DNA from: Roseibacillus persicicus
GTDB lineage: Bacteria; Verrucomicrobiota; Verrucomicrobiia; Verrucomicrobiales; Akkermansiaceae
DNA length: 64,000 bases
Reading direction: 5' to 3'
Assembly: GCF_014651675.1 (NCBI RefSeq)
Contig: NZ_BMXI01000003.1
Location: 9,604-73,603, forward strand
The position numbers and the translations under genes were made by a program. Under the pieces are notes generated by a model. It did no database searches, was not told where the DNA came from, and was given only the letters and a program-made list of their open reading frames with translations. Positions 42,974 through 51,330 of the stretch are shown here, piece after piece (the first letter of the stretch is position 1; each line of letters begins with the position of its first letter).

Positions 42974-43414
42974 TCAGGCGAGGTAGGCCTCCAGCATCCA
43001 GACGGTCTTTTCGTGGATCTGGGTCCGGGCGATCATGAGGTCTTCGGTCTCGTCGTCACCCGCTTCGGAGGCGGCTTTGCGAGCCTCGCCCAAACTGGCA
43101 ATCACCTTGCGGTTGGCCTTGGCGAGATGAGCCACCATCTGGTCGGCGGGAGTGTCCTCGGCGATCTCCTCCATGCCGGAAATCCTCGCCAAATTACTCA
43201 AGCCCCCGGGTGCAAGAGCACCCAAGGCACGCACCCGCTCCGCGAGTTCATCAACGGCCGCGAAGAGCTCGGTATACTGCTCTTCGAAGGCAGCGTGGAG
43301 GGCGAAGAATCCGGGACCACGCACGTTCCAGTGGCACAAGTGGGTCTGCCCCAAGAGAGCATAGGAATCGGCAACCACCTGACGAAGAGCATTTACAACA
43401 GTTTCTTTGTTCAT
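42974..43414 (-). CDS. dps: Dps-type ferritin-like protein
   Basis: 146 residues from ATG 43414 (the frame opens much further upstream, without family sequence). Dps makes 12-subunit shells that oxidise iron with peroxide and guard DNA. Ferroxidase signature HLCHWNVRGPGFFALHAAFE and FAAVDELAERVRALG are present; the rest is the four-helix bundle. No Lys-rich tail is seen, so DNA binding may be weak. Confidence 0.92.
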   Translation of the reverse strand: MNKETVVNALRQVVADSYALLGQTHLCHWNVRGPGFFALHAAFEEQYTELFAAVDELAERVRALGALAPGGLSNLARISGMEEIAEDTPADQMVAHLAKANRKVIASLGEARKAASEAGDDETEDLMIARTQIHEKTVWMLEAYLA

Positions 43415-43503
43415 TCTCGCCCAAGATAGCAAGAACCTGCCACCCCGCAACCGGCAGTCTGCGAAACAGTAGGCATCTTTTGCGCAAGGCGAGATTTGCC
43501 CTG

Positions 43504-44214
43504 TCACCCAATCAACAGAAGCCGCACCGGATCCCCCGGCTCGGTCAAAGGCGCGCGATGGATGCAGGGTGGCACCAGACTCCCCGGCCAATCGATTGCA
43601 ATTCTCCACAAATGCCCCACCCCGAACGAATAGGGCCGGGCCTCGGGCAACGGATCGTAATGAAGGTCGAAGCAGAGGTCCTGCAGGTATTCCTCGAACT
43701 CCTCGTCGTCCGGACCGCCATATTCCTCCAGCAAAGCCTGACGGATTTCGGGGATCTCCACTTTGCGCACGGCCTCCTCGTTCCGCAGTCCCTCGCTGGG
43801 CGCTCCGTGATAGGTGCACAACCAGGTATCCGCCTCCACAGGCGCGCTGTCGGCATGATAGGAAAAGACATCAGTGGCAACCGGACCCGGTCTTTCATCC
43901 CGGGGATAGCCGTCGATTAGATTGATCAAGGGCTCGCGCTCCAAGGCCTGGAGACGGTGGTAATCCTCCAGAATCTCGGCCACCGCTCGCTTGCCCCCTA
44001 CACCCAAAGGAAGCTCTTTCAAAAGAGATTCATCAAGCGGCAGGATTCCTTCCTGAGGCTCCAAGTTCGCGACGAGTTCTGCAAAATCGCCCGCCAAAGT
44101 CCTCCGCCAACACAAGGCATTGATTCCATCAGAGAAGGACCCCGACACCAACTCCTCAAAGCTAGCCACCTCCTTAATACGTGGACCTTGGCTGGTCAGG
44201 TCGCGAGTCGTCAT
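43504..44214 (-). CDS. DUF1826-like protein
   Basis: 236 residues. TDVFSYHADSAPVEADTWLC-type stretch (about 116-135) with the YHGAPSEGL that follows, and IHRAPLTEP near the end fit DUF1826, an uncharacterised family whose paired His/Asp suggests a metal or dioxygenase-like cupin role. Acidic overall. The gene follows Dps with 89 nt between stop and start on the same strand, so one transcript is possible. The assignment is tentative. Confidence 0.6.
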   Translation of the reverse strand: MTTRDLTSQGPRIKEVASFEELVSGSFSDGINALCWRRTLAGDFAELVANLEPQEGILPLDESLLKELPLGVGGKRAVAEILEDYHRLQALEREPLINLIDGYPRDERPGPVATDVFSYHADSAPVEADTWLCTYHGAPSEGLRNEEAVRKVEIPEIRQALLEEYGGPDDEEFEEYLQDLCFDLHYDPLPEARPYSFGVGHLWRIAIDWPGSLVPPCIHRAPLTEPGDPVRLLLIG

Positions 44215-44366
44215 CAGCTCACGCTAGAAGAAGAACCTCTCCATGGAAAGAGCACATCACGGACTTCTTTTCGCCTTGAAAAGCACGACGAAGAAAAGCC
44301 CCCTGCTCCGAACTTTTTCCAATTGGCAAGGTTGTCGCAGACCGCTTTTTACGCTTCACTCGCGGA

Positions 44367-45098
44367 ATGCAGGATGACCGTTTCTTTCAAAGACACCAGG
44401 TCGGAGATTGCCTCTCGACCATCTTTGACGACCTCCCCGGCTTCATCTTTTTCATCAAAGATAGCGACCTTCGCTACGTGGCCTACAACCAGCGTCTCTG
44501 CGAAATCTTCAACGCCTCCCAAGACGAGGAAATCCTCGGTCGGCGGGATGACGACTACATTCCGGAGCACATTCGCGAACAGATTCGCAAGGACGATCTT
44601 CGCATTCTATCGACCGGAAACTCCATCATCAACCAGGTCGAATTGGTCCCCCGGGGCGACGGATTTGTCGACTGGTCCACGACCACCAAGAAGCCGCTCT
44701 ACAACCAGAGTGGCGAGATTTGCGGCATCATCGGCGTCACTCGACCCTTCCTACAGGGAACCACTTCCTTGTCGAAAAACGAAGAACTGGGAGCCGCTCT
44801 CAAGCTCCTGCACGAGAACTATCACGACAACATTCCCATCAGCGAACTCGCCAAGGCGAGCAACTTCTCCCTCAGCACTTTCCTACGCAAATTCAAGGCC
44901 TGCTTCGGCATGACCCCCAAGGAATACCTCCGCCATCTGCGCGTACAGGAGGCCTGCCATCTCATCGTGCGAACCACCAACAGCTTTGCGGAAATCAGCT
45001 ACAAATGCGGCTTCGCTGATCAGAGTCACTTCTCGCGCGAATTCACCCGCATCATGAAGGAGCCTCCCTCGGCCTATCGCTCCCGCTTCAGGATTTGA
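44367..45098 (+). CDS. PAS-AraC transcriptional regulator
   Basis: 243 residues. A PAS sensor (about 15-125, LPGFIFFIKDSDLRYVAYNQ, LGRRDDDYIPEH, GEICGIIGVTRPF) precedes an AraC/XylS DNA-binding domain (about 140-240) with both helix-turn-helix units (ISELAKASNFSLSTFLRKFK and FAEISYKCGFADQSHFSREF). Lies 91 nt upstream of the PEP-hydrolase-like gene on the same strand and very probably controls that operon. The PAS probably senses the inducing small molecule. Confidence 0.93.
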   Translation: MQDDRFFQRHQVGDCLSTIFDDLPGFIFFIKDSDLRYVAYNQRLCEIFNASQDEEILGRRDDDYIPEHIREQIRKDDLRILSTGNSIINQVELVPRGDGFVDWSTTTKKPLYNQSGEICGIIGVTRPFLQGTTSLSKNEELGAALKLLHENYHDNIPISELAKASNFSLSTFLRKFKACFGMTPKEYLRHLRVQEACHLIVRTTNSFAEISYKCGFADQSHFSREFTRIMKEPPSAYRSRFRI

Positions 45099-45189
45099 AC
45101 GCGATTCCGCATTTGACGATTTTGTTCATGGTTCTACCCAAAGAATTCATGACAAAAGTCGTCAACCCATCTATTCAGGATGGAGCAAC

Positions 45190-46050
45190 ATGATAACCAA
45201 ACGTCTCACCACCGAAACGATTCTTGCCCGACTGCAAGCAAAAGTCGCCGCCCGAAAGCCCATCATGATTTCCTCGGCCGGTAGCGGATTGGTCGCCAAA
45301 CTGCTGGAAAGCGCGGGCACCGACTGCGTCAACACCTTCTCCGGAGCGCGTCTACGCTCGAATGGAATGGGCACCATGGCGATGATGTGGCCCATCCTCG
45401 ACTCCAACAAGCAGACCCTCGACTACACCCGCGAAGACATCATGCCCGCCCTCAATGGCGACGCCTTCGTCTGTGCCTGCCTCAACGCCAACGACCCTCT
45501 CAAGGACATGCGCATGGTTCTGCAGGAGTGCCTCGACATGGGCGTGCAGTCCGTCTCCAACATCGGACCCTCCATTTCCTACATCGACCACGATTCCGAG
45601 ATTTTCAAAGTGATGACCTCCGCCGGCATCACCCTGCAGAACGAGATCGACATGCTCATCCTCGCCAAGGAGGAGATGAACATGGTCTCCGTCGGACTGG
45701 CCTTTACTGAAGAAGACTCCTACGCCATCTGCGAGCAGGCCAAGCCCCACATCTTCTGCTACCACGCCGGCACCACCAAGGGCGGCATCAAAGGCTACGA
45801 CAACGGCATGACCATCGAGGAAACCGCTGCCCAGACCGAAAAGGTCTACCAGAAGTGCCGCGAACTCTCCCCCGACACCATCCTCGTCGCCCACGGCGCC
45901 GCGATGGAAAACCCCGAGGACGCGCAGTACATGCTCGACCACACCAGCGGCCACGGCTTCTGGACCGGCTCCTCCACCGAGCGCCTGCCCATCGAACGTG
46001 CCGTCAGCGCTGCCGCCAAGGAATTCGCCGAACTCACCTTCAACGACTAA
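45190..46050 (+). CDS. PEP-hydrolase-type TIM-barrel protein
   Basis: 286 residues. Family of phosphoenolpyruvate-hydrolase/TIM-barrel signal proteins (the C-terminal half of plant Tm-1 and of UPF0261 proteins): MISSAGSGLVAKLLESAGTD, NTFSGARLRSNGMGTMAMM, LQECLDMGVQSVSNIGP, LVAHGAAMENPEDAQYML, GHGFWTGSSTERLP. The true reaction is not established. The next gene, 5 nt on, is the other half (UPF0261), so the two together rebuild the fused Tm-1 architecture. Confidence 0.88.
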   Translation: MITKRLTTETILARLQAKVAARKPIMISSAGSGLVAKLLESAGTDCVNTFSGARLRSNGMGTMAMMWPILDSNKQTLDYTREDIMPALNGDAFVCACLNANDPLKDMRMVLQECLDMGVQSVSNIGPSISYIDHDSEIFKVMTSAGITLQNEIDMLILAKEEMNMVSVGLAFTEEDSYAICEQAKPHIFCYHAGTTKGGIKGYDNGMTIEETAAQTEKVYQKCRELSPDTILVAHGAAMENPEDAQYMLDHTSGHGFWTGSSTERLPIERAVSAAAKEFAELTFND

Positions 46051-46055
46051 CTTCC

Positions 46056-47282
46056 ATGAAAGTCGTAGCAATTCTAGCCACTCTCGACACGAAGGCTGCG
46101 GAAGCGGACTTCATGCGGAGTGAAATCGAGTCCCTCGGAGGGCAAGCACTCCTCATCGACCTCGGCCTCGTCGGTTCTTCCGACATCAAAGCCGATGTCA
46201 CGAAGGAAGAAGTCGTCTCCGCAGGTGGAGGCAACCTCGCAGAACTCCTCGAGAAACCGAGCCGAGACCAAGCCACCCCGTTCATCACGGCAGGTGCAAC
46301 CAAGATTTTGCAAGACCTGCATCAGGCCGGCAAAGTCGATGCCGTTGTGAGCCTTGGCGGAACGCAGGGCACGTCCATGTGCGCCCCGATCCTCCAGGCA
46401 ATGCCTTATGGTTTCCCGAAGGTGATGCTTTCCACCGCCGCCTCGGGCGACACCGCCCCCTTCGTCGGTATCAAGGACATCACCATGATGTTCGCAGTGA
46501 GCGACATTCTGGGACTCAACGTTTTCTCCCGCAAAATCCTTTCCAATGCCGCCGCCGCTGCTTGGGGCATGGCCCAGAGCCAACAGAGCATCACCGAGTC
46601 CACCGCCAAAGGGGTGATCGGAATGAGCAATCTGGGCGTTCTCACCAAGGGCGCGATGCATGCCATCGAGCTCTTTGAAAAGGCGGGCTATGAAGTGATC
46701 ACCTTCCACGCCATCGGAGCCGGTGGCGCGGCCATGGAGCAAATGATGAAGGAAGGAATCATCACCGCCGTCTTCGACTACGCCCTCGGCGAAATCGCGG
46801 ACGGAGTCTGGGACGTGCTGCGCGCGGCCGGACCCGAGCGCCTCACCGTCGCCGGCAAGCTGGGCCTCCCGCAGGTCATCTGCCCCGGAGGCTCCGAGCA
46901 CCTCGGCATCCTCACCCACGAGCCCCACAAGATTCCCGCCGGTTGGGAAGACCACCTCATCACCTGGCACGCGCCCGTCGTTTTCGTTCCCCGCCTCAAC
47001 GCGGAAGAGCAAGACCGCGTAGCCAAAGTCATTGGCGAGCGTCTTTCCCACTCCACCAAGGACACCGTCTTCCTCATGCCCTTGAAAGGCGTGAGCAGCT
47101 ATTCCGCGGAAGGGGGCGAGCTCTACAAACCCGAGCTCGATGCCGCCTACTGGGAATCCTTGCAAAAGTATCTCCCCGACACCATCACCGTCGAGGCCCT
47201 CAACTGCACCGCGCAAGATCCCGAATTCGTGGAGCACGCGGTTTCCACTTTGATCAACATGATCGAAAAACCCCAAAACTAA
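46056..47282 (+). CDS. Tm-1-like ATP-binding protein (UPF0261)
   Basis: 408 residues from ATG 46056. VVAILATLDTKAAEADFM opens the nucleotide-binding domain; VSLGGTQGTSMCAPILQAMP, VGIKDITMMFAVSDILGLN, AIGAGGAAMEQMMKEG, ICPGGSEHLGIL and FLMPLKGVSSYSAEGG follow the UPF0261 pattern. In tomato the fused homologue binds ATP and viral replicase; in bacteria its metabolic job is unknown, but it is repeatedly linked to catabolic operons. Spaced 5 nt from the gene before and 17 nt from the aldolase after. Confidence 0.92.
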   Translation: MKVVAILATLDTKAAEADFMRSEIESLGGQALLIDLGLVGSSDIKADVTKEEVVSAGGGNLAELLEKPSRDQATPFITAGATKILQDLHQAGKVDAVVSLGGTQGTSMCAPILQAMPYGFPKVMLSTAASGDTAPFVGIKDITMMFAVSDILGLNVFSRKILSNAAAAAWGMAQSQQSITESTAKGVIGMSNLGVLTKGAMHAIELFEKAGYEVITFHAIGAGGAAMEQMMKEGIITAVFDYALGEIADGVWDVLRAAGPERLTVAGKLGLPQVICPGGSEHLGILTHEPHKIPAGWEDHLITWHAPVVFVPRLNAEEQDRVAKVIGERLSHSTKDTVFLMPLKGVSSYSAEGGELYKPELDAAYWESLQKYLPDTITVEALNCTAQDPEFVEHAVSTLINMIEKPQN

Positions 47283-47299
47283 TCTAACAAAACAACATT

Positions 47300-48175
47300 A
47301 TGGCAGACCTAGACGACATCAGAGACGGCGACAACTTCGGACTCAATACTCCGGCAAAATCCAGCAACTTCTACTTGAATGGCTTGGACGGCGCGGACTG
47401 GGGAACGAAGAACCGCATGTCCCGCATCTTTAACCAAAAATCCGGCCGCACCGTCATGCTGGCCTTCGACCACGGCTTCCTCATGGGACCGACTTCCGGT
47501 CTTGAGCGTATCGACCTTCTCATCGCCTCGCTCGCTGACCACGCCGACTGCCTCATGGGCACCCGCGGCATGATTCGTTCTTGCATCCCCGCAAGCAACC
47601 AGAAGCCTATCTGTCTCCGCACCGATACCGGCACCACCATCCTCACTGAGATGAACCACAACGTGCTCATCTCCGAGGAAGAAGCCATCTCCATGAACGC
47701 GTCCGCCATGGCCGCCATGCTCGCCATCGGCGACGCGGAGACCGAAGCTTCCACCATCGCCAACTTCAGCCAGCTCGTCGACATCGGGAACACTTACTCC
47801 ATCCCAGTGATGGGTGTGACCGCCGTTGGTAAGGACATGGCTCGCGACGCCCGTTACTTCGGTCTCGCTTCCCGCGTATGCGCTGAGAACGGTGCTTCTA
47901 TCGTGAAGACTTACTACACTGAAGGCTTCGAGAAAGTCGTGGCCGGTTGCCCCGTGCCCGTCGTGATCGCCGGTGGTAAGAAGCTCCCCGAGCTGGAAGC
48001 CCTCGAGCTCTGCTACAACGCCATCCAGTGCGGTGCCTCCGGCGTCGACATGGGTCGCAACGTCTTCCAGTCCGAGGCTCCTCTCGCGATGATGAACGCA
48101 GTGAAGGCCGTCGTTCACGACGACCTCAAGCCTGCGGAAGCATTCGACCTCTTCAACACCGAGAAGAACGCCTAA
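47300..48175 (+). CDS. lsrF: LsrF-like aldolase/thiolase (DeoC/FbaB family)
   Basis: 291 residues. It follows E. coli LsrF (3-hydroxy-5-phosphonooxypentane-2,4-dione thiolase) closely, including ADLDDIRDG start, NRMSRIFNQKSGRTVMLAFD, HGFLMGPTSGLERID, YFGLASRVCAENGASIVKTYY and CPVPVVIAGGKKLPE. Lys203 in IVKTYY falls at the Schiff-base lysine position of LsrF. The protein should split or transfer acetyl from a phosphorylated C5 dione or related keto-sugar. The other lsr genes (lsrK, lsrABCD, lsrG) are not here, so the AI-2 pathway is not implied. Terminator follows. Confidence 0.9.
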   Translation: MADLDDIRDGDNFGLNTPAKSSNFYLNGLDGADWGTKNRMSRIFNQKSGRTVMLAFDHGFLMGPTSGLERIDLLIASLADHADCLMGTRGMIRSCIPASNQKPICLRTDTGTTILTEMNHNVLISEEEAISMNASAMAAMLAIGDAETEASTIANFSQLVDIGNTYSIPVMGVTAVGKDMARDARYFGLASRVCAENGASIVKTYYTEGFEKVVAGCPVPVVIAGGKKLPELEALELCYNAIQCGASGVDMGRNVFQSEAPLAMMNAVKAVVHDDLKPAEAFDLFNTEKNA

Positions 48176-48191
48176 CAATTCATTTTACCCA

Positions 48192-48228
48192 AAGTCCCCG
48201 TAGCCAGAACAGCTGCGGGGACTTTTTT
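48192..48228 (+). terminator. Intrinsic terminator after the LsrF-like gene
   Basis: AAGTCCCCG (48192-48200) pairs with CGGGGACTT (48216-48224) around a 15-nt loop, then TTTT. It splits the cluster into two transcripts or sets polarity. Confidence 0.85.
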
Positions 48229-48453
48229 ATGCCAAGGCTTTCCTCTCACTAAATTCTTCTACCCAAAGAGAAAGCAAAGCCCACCAAAAGCAGCGAACAA
48301 CCGGCAGCATCACCCCCTCCCAGATTGATCACCCCTCAAAAACAAATCCTGCTCCATCCTGCAAATCCTGTCAAAAAAACACCCTCTCATCGCCCCCACC
48401 CAACAGATAATAATTCTGTCTAATTTCATTAATTCCGTCTAAAAAATCATCTC

Positions 48454-49140
48454 ATGTCCCGCGCCCAAACCATCTCTCGTCTCCGCACCGGTCAGCCGCA
48501 ACTCAGCATCGGCACCCTCACCACTGACGACCAACCTGCCGCCATCCAGACCCTCGTCAGCGGAGACATTCCTCTCCTCCACGTCGACATCATGGACGGT
48601 ATCATCTGGTCCAAGACCACCGTCGGCCCCGAGTTCGTCGCCAGCCTCGACACCGACCTCCTCAAGGACGTCCACCTCCTTGTCGACAAGCCCGAGAACC
48701 ACATCGCCGCCTATGCGCAAGCCGGAGCTGGCATCATCTCGTTCTCGATCGAATACACCGAAGACCTCGCCGCCACTCTTTCGCTCATCGAACAAAACGG
48801 TCCTGAAATCCTGCGCGGAGTCTCCCTCAATCCTTCCACCGACCTCGAGCAAATCCGCGGCCACCTCGAGCACATCGACCTCGTCATTCTCCTCGCCATT
48901 GGACCCGACACCGGCAGCGAAACCTTCTTCGAAAGCCTCCCCGCCAAGGTCGCGCAACTGCGCGAATGGAAGCCCGAACTCCTCATTACTATCGACGGCG
49001 CGGTGAAGAAGAACAACGTCGGCGACGTCGCCGCAATGGGCCCCGACTTCATCGCCACTGGCAGCGCGGTCTTCGACGGCAACGACGCCGCCGCCAACAT
49101 CGTCGAAATGAAAGCCTTCATCGCAGCGGCGAAAAAATAA
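48454..49140 (+). CDS. Ribulose-phosphate 3-epimerase-like protein
   Basis: 228 residues of the RPE TIM barrel: LLHVDIMDGIIWSKTTVGP (metal/catalytic Asp), VHLLVDKPENHI, GIISFSIEYTE, LITIDGAVKKNNVGDVAAMG and FIATGSAVFDG (phosphate site). The N-terminal ISRLRTGQPQLSIGTLTT differs from housekeeping Rpe, and spacing fits allulose-6-phosphate-type epimerases (AlsE-like). Likely inverts a ketose phosphate that feeds the aldolase. Confidence 0.88.
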   Translation: MSRAQTISRLRTGQPQLSIGTLTTDDQPAAIQTLVSGDIPLLHVDIMDGIIWSKTTVGPEFVASLDTDLLKDVHLLVDKPENHIAAYAQAGAGIISFSIEYTEDLAATLSLIEQNGPEILRGVSLNPSTDLEQIRGHLEHIDLVILLAIGPDTGSETFFESLPAKVAQLREWKPELLITIDGAVKKNNVGDVAAMGPDFIATGSAVFDGNDAAANIVEMKAFIAAAKK

Positions 49141-49321
49141 GTATTTAACCGCAGCTTATCCTGCAAAACCGACCAAGATGGATAGGATAGATAAGATTCA
49201 GAACCGAGAAACCCCATCTATCGAATTCATCCTGGCCTAAAATCAAGTCTAACAACCAAACCCTCATCCCGCGTTATTCCGCGGTTTGAGAAAAAATCTC
49301 CACTCTAACAAATACATCATC

Positions 49322-50089
49322 ATGTCCGAACAAATCCATGCCAATAAAATCGCAATCGTCACCGGAGCCTGCGGTGGCATTGGTCGCGCCACAGCCGAAC
49401 GCCTTCGCAACGACGGAGCCACCGTTGTCGGCCTCGACATCAATCCCGACGTCGTCACCAACCTCACTGGCGAGCGCCTTTCCGGAGCCGTCTGCGACAT
49501 CTCCGACGATGCAGCCCTGAAGGCCGCCGTCGACAAGGTCATCGCCGACCACGGCGGACTCGACCTCATTGTCGCCAATGCCGGCATCTTCAAATCCGGC
49601 GAGTATATCGATGCGGAAACCGACTCTTGGGACCTGCACCTCAAGATCAACCTCACCGCCACCCAGCGCTTCCTCAAGTACTCCATCCCCGCACTCAAGA
49701 AGAGCGACAAGCAGCCCAGCATCATCATCATCGGCTCGCGTAACTTCGCCGCTCCCGGACCAGGCGCTTCGGCTTACTCGGTCACCAAAGCCGGCGTGAC
49801 CCAACTCGCCCGCGTGGCTGCTCTCGAGCTCGCCGAATTCGGAGTCCGCGTCAACGTGCTCCATCCCGATGCCGTCTTCGACACCGAAATCTGGACCCAG
49901 GAAGCGCTCGAAAAATCGGCCAAGCGCTACGGCATGACCGTAGAGGAATACAAAACCAAAAACCTCCTCCACGCCGAGATCACCTCCCCCGGCGTCGCCG
50001 CCATGGTCAGCACCGTCGCCGGCCCCGTCTTCTACGCCACCACCGGCGCCCAGATCCCAATCGACGGCGGAAACGACCGCGTGATTTAA
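49322..50089 (+). CDS. SDR-family oxidoreductase
   Basis: 255 residues from ATG 49322. Rossmann GACGGIGRATAE glycine motif, NAG (VANAGIF), catalytic YSVTK, and C-terminal GAQIPIDGGNDRV. Typical polyol or sugar dehydrogenase using NAD(P). The leader between the epimerase and this gene has two TCTAACA copies (49248, 49304). Terminator follows at 50121. Confidence 0.93.
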   Translation: MSEQIHANKIAIVTGACGGIGRATAERLRNDGATVVGLDINPDVVTNLTGERLSGAVCDISDDAALKAAVDKVIADHGGLDLIVANAGIFKSGEYIDAETDSWDLHLKINLTATQRFLKYSIPALKKSDKQPSIIIIGSRNFAAPGPGASAYSVTKAGVTQLARVAALELAEFGVRVNVLHPDAVFDTEIWTQEALEKSAKRYGMTVEEYKTKNLLHAEITSPGVAAMVSTVAGPVFYATTGAQIPIDGGNDRVI

Positions 50090-50120
50090 GGGACCATCCT
50101 GACACCCTCCTTTTCGAAAA

Positions 50121-50150
50121 AAAGCCTGAGTTTCCACTCAGGCTTTTTTG
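50121..50150 (+). terminator. Intrinsic terminator after the SDR gene
   Basis: AAAGCCTGAG-TTTCCA-CTCAGGCTTT followed by TTTT: 10-bp stem, 6-nt loop, 31 nt after the stop. Confidence 0.92.
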
Positions 50151-50174
50151 CGGTCACACCGCTGAAAAGAGATC

Positions 50175-50206
50175 AAAAATGCCGGCAAAGGAGGTCCTCT
50201 GCCGGC
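50175..50206 (-). terminator. Terminator of the PEP-CTERM gene
   Basis: GCCGGCA and TGCCGGC form a 7-bp stem, with an inner AGGA/TCCT arm; on the minus strand it is followed by TTTTTG. Confidence 0.8.
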
Positions 50207-50230
50207 TTTTGGAAAATTGATGGCGAAGCT

Positions 50231-51160
50231 CTATCGGCGACGACGGAGCAAGACTAAGAAGCCCAGACCACCGAGAAGAGCAGCGGAAGGCTCGGGAACT
50301 ACGGTATTGACGGTTACATTATCCAGCCAATAGCCGGAGTTTCCTCCTTGGTTGAAGTTCACACTTGAGAACTCCAACTGGGCGATATCAGTCGCACCCG
50401 AATTCTGGCCAAAGGTCAAAGTCCCACCCGGACTCCCAGCCGAAGCGCCGTAAGTCACCATCCCATCCTGTATCGAAATGGTAATCGTCGCCATGCCACC
50501 AGGAGCCGATGCATTGTTGGTGCTATTCCACCCAGGCATTCCACCATAGACACGAGTCCCCGCCGGAGTTCCCGCACCATTGGCGGTCCGCAAATAGGTG
50601 GTATCCCCTGCTTCCCGAGCGTAGACGAAACGTGTTCCTGCGGCGCTGCCCATACCAATCCAGGTTTCAAAAACCTCATCATTCGTCGAGCTCAAGCCGC
50701 GAATGACCATAGCCTTGAAGGCACCACTGTTCTGCGTTCCATAAGAACCCACATCAAAGCTAACGGTCGCACCATTCCCCCCAGTCAGGCTGGAAGCCGC
50801 AAAGTTGGCGTAGAGACGGTTATCCGGAGTCTGACTACCAAAGGTAGTCCCGGGAGAAGCTTGAAACGCGGTATTCAGCGGCCCATCAGCCCCTGCAATT
50901 GTAATGCGGGTATTGCCATCATTGCCGGTGGTAAAGGCGCGGTCAGTCCCTCCGCTCACAAAGCCGTAGCTCGCAGTTGCGGGGTTCTCAAAAGCAAAAC
51001 TGCCTACGGCAGGAGTCCCCAGATCCGCGATCGCATCCACAGCGCCGGAAGTGCCATTGTCGAAGTTGCTGGAAAAGACGAGTGCTGCCGTAGCACCGGA
51101 AGAGAGAAGCCCGGATGACAAAAGAGTCAGCAAGGCAAAGGTCGGTCGAGTGGATTTCAT
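50231..51160 (-). CDS. PEP-CTERM sorted exoprotein
   Basis: 309 residues, signal peptide 1-25. The mature chain is low-complexity beta (Gly/Ser/Thr/Asn rich), with a likely jelly-roll glycan-binding fold. The tail has VPEPSAALLGGLGFLVLL followed by RRRR: the VPEP sorting motif, one helix and a basic end that direct archaeosortase/exosortase-type (EpsH) processing. Such proteins end up in exopolysaccharide or on the cell surface in Verrucomicrobiota. The exosortase gene is not in the window. Confidence 0.92.
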   Translation of the reverse strand: MKSTRPTFALLTLLSSGLLSSGATAALVFSSNFDNGTSGAVDAIADLGTPAVGSFAFENPATASYGFVSGGTDRAFTTGNDGNTRITIAGADGPLNTAFQASPGTTFGSQTPDNRLYANFAASSLTGGNGATVSFDVGSYGTQNSGAFKAMVIRGLSSTNDEVFETWIGMGSAAGTRFVYAREAGDTTYLRTANGAGTPAGTRVYGGMPGWNSTNNASAPGGMATITISIQDGMVTYGASAGSPGGTLTFGQNSGATDIAQLEFSSVNFNQGGNSGYWLDNVTVNTVVPEPSAALLGGLGFLVLLRRRR

Positions 51161-51330
51161 GTTGGGATTTTTAGGATATCGTTAATCGGGGCATCAACAG
51201 CCCCTCTTGCAATCAACCTCCAGCCCACTTCTTTCTATACAGGAAAGCTGAAAAAGTTCTCCCCCGACCCGATTTCGCAGGCTCGCTCATCAATTTACTC
51301 TCAGAGAATTAGAGAAATCCAGTCGACAAC

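Noticed and set aside
45352-46071. Long open frame (239 codons) on the minus strand opposite the PEP-hydrolase-like gene
   Set aside because: Antisense shadow of a recognised gene; Gly/Val/His-biased composition typical of such frames in GC-rich DNA.
46074-47276. 400-codon minus-strand frame opposite the UPF0261 gene
   Set aside because: Shadow frame; the plus strand encodes the full UPF0261 family sequence.
47300-48175. AI-2 quorum-signal degradation by lsrF
   Set aside because: No lsrK, lsrG, lsrR or lsr transporter nearby; the aldolase more likely serves another catabolic route.
47309-48178. 289-codon minus-strand frame opposite the LsrF-like gene
   Set aside because: Shadow frame of the strongly conserved aldolase.
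49274-50137. 287-codon minus-strand frame opposite the SDR gene
   Set aside because: Shadow frame; the other strand has intact Rossmann and YxxxK motifs.
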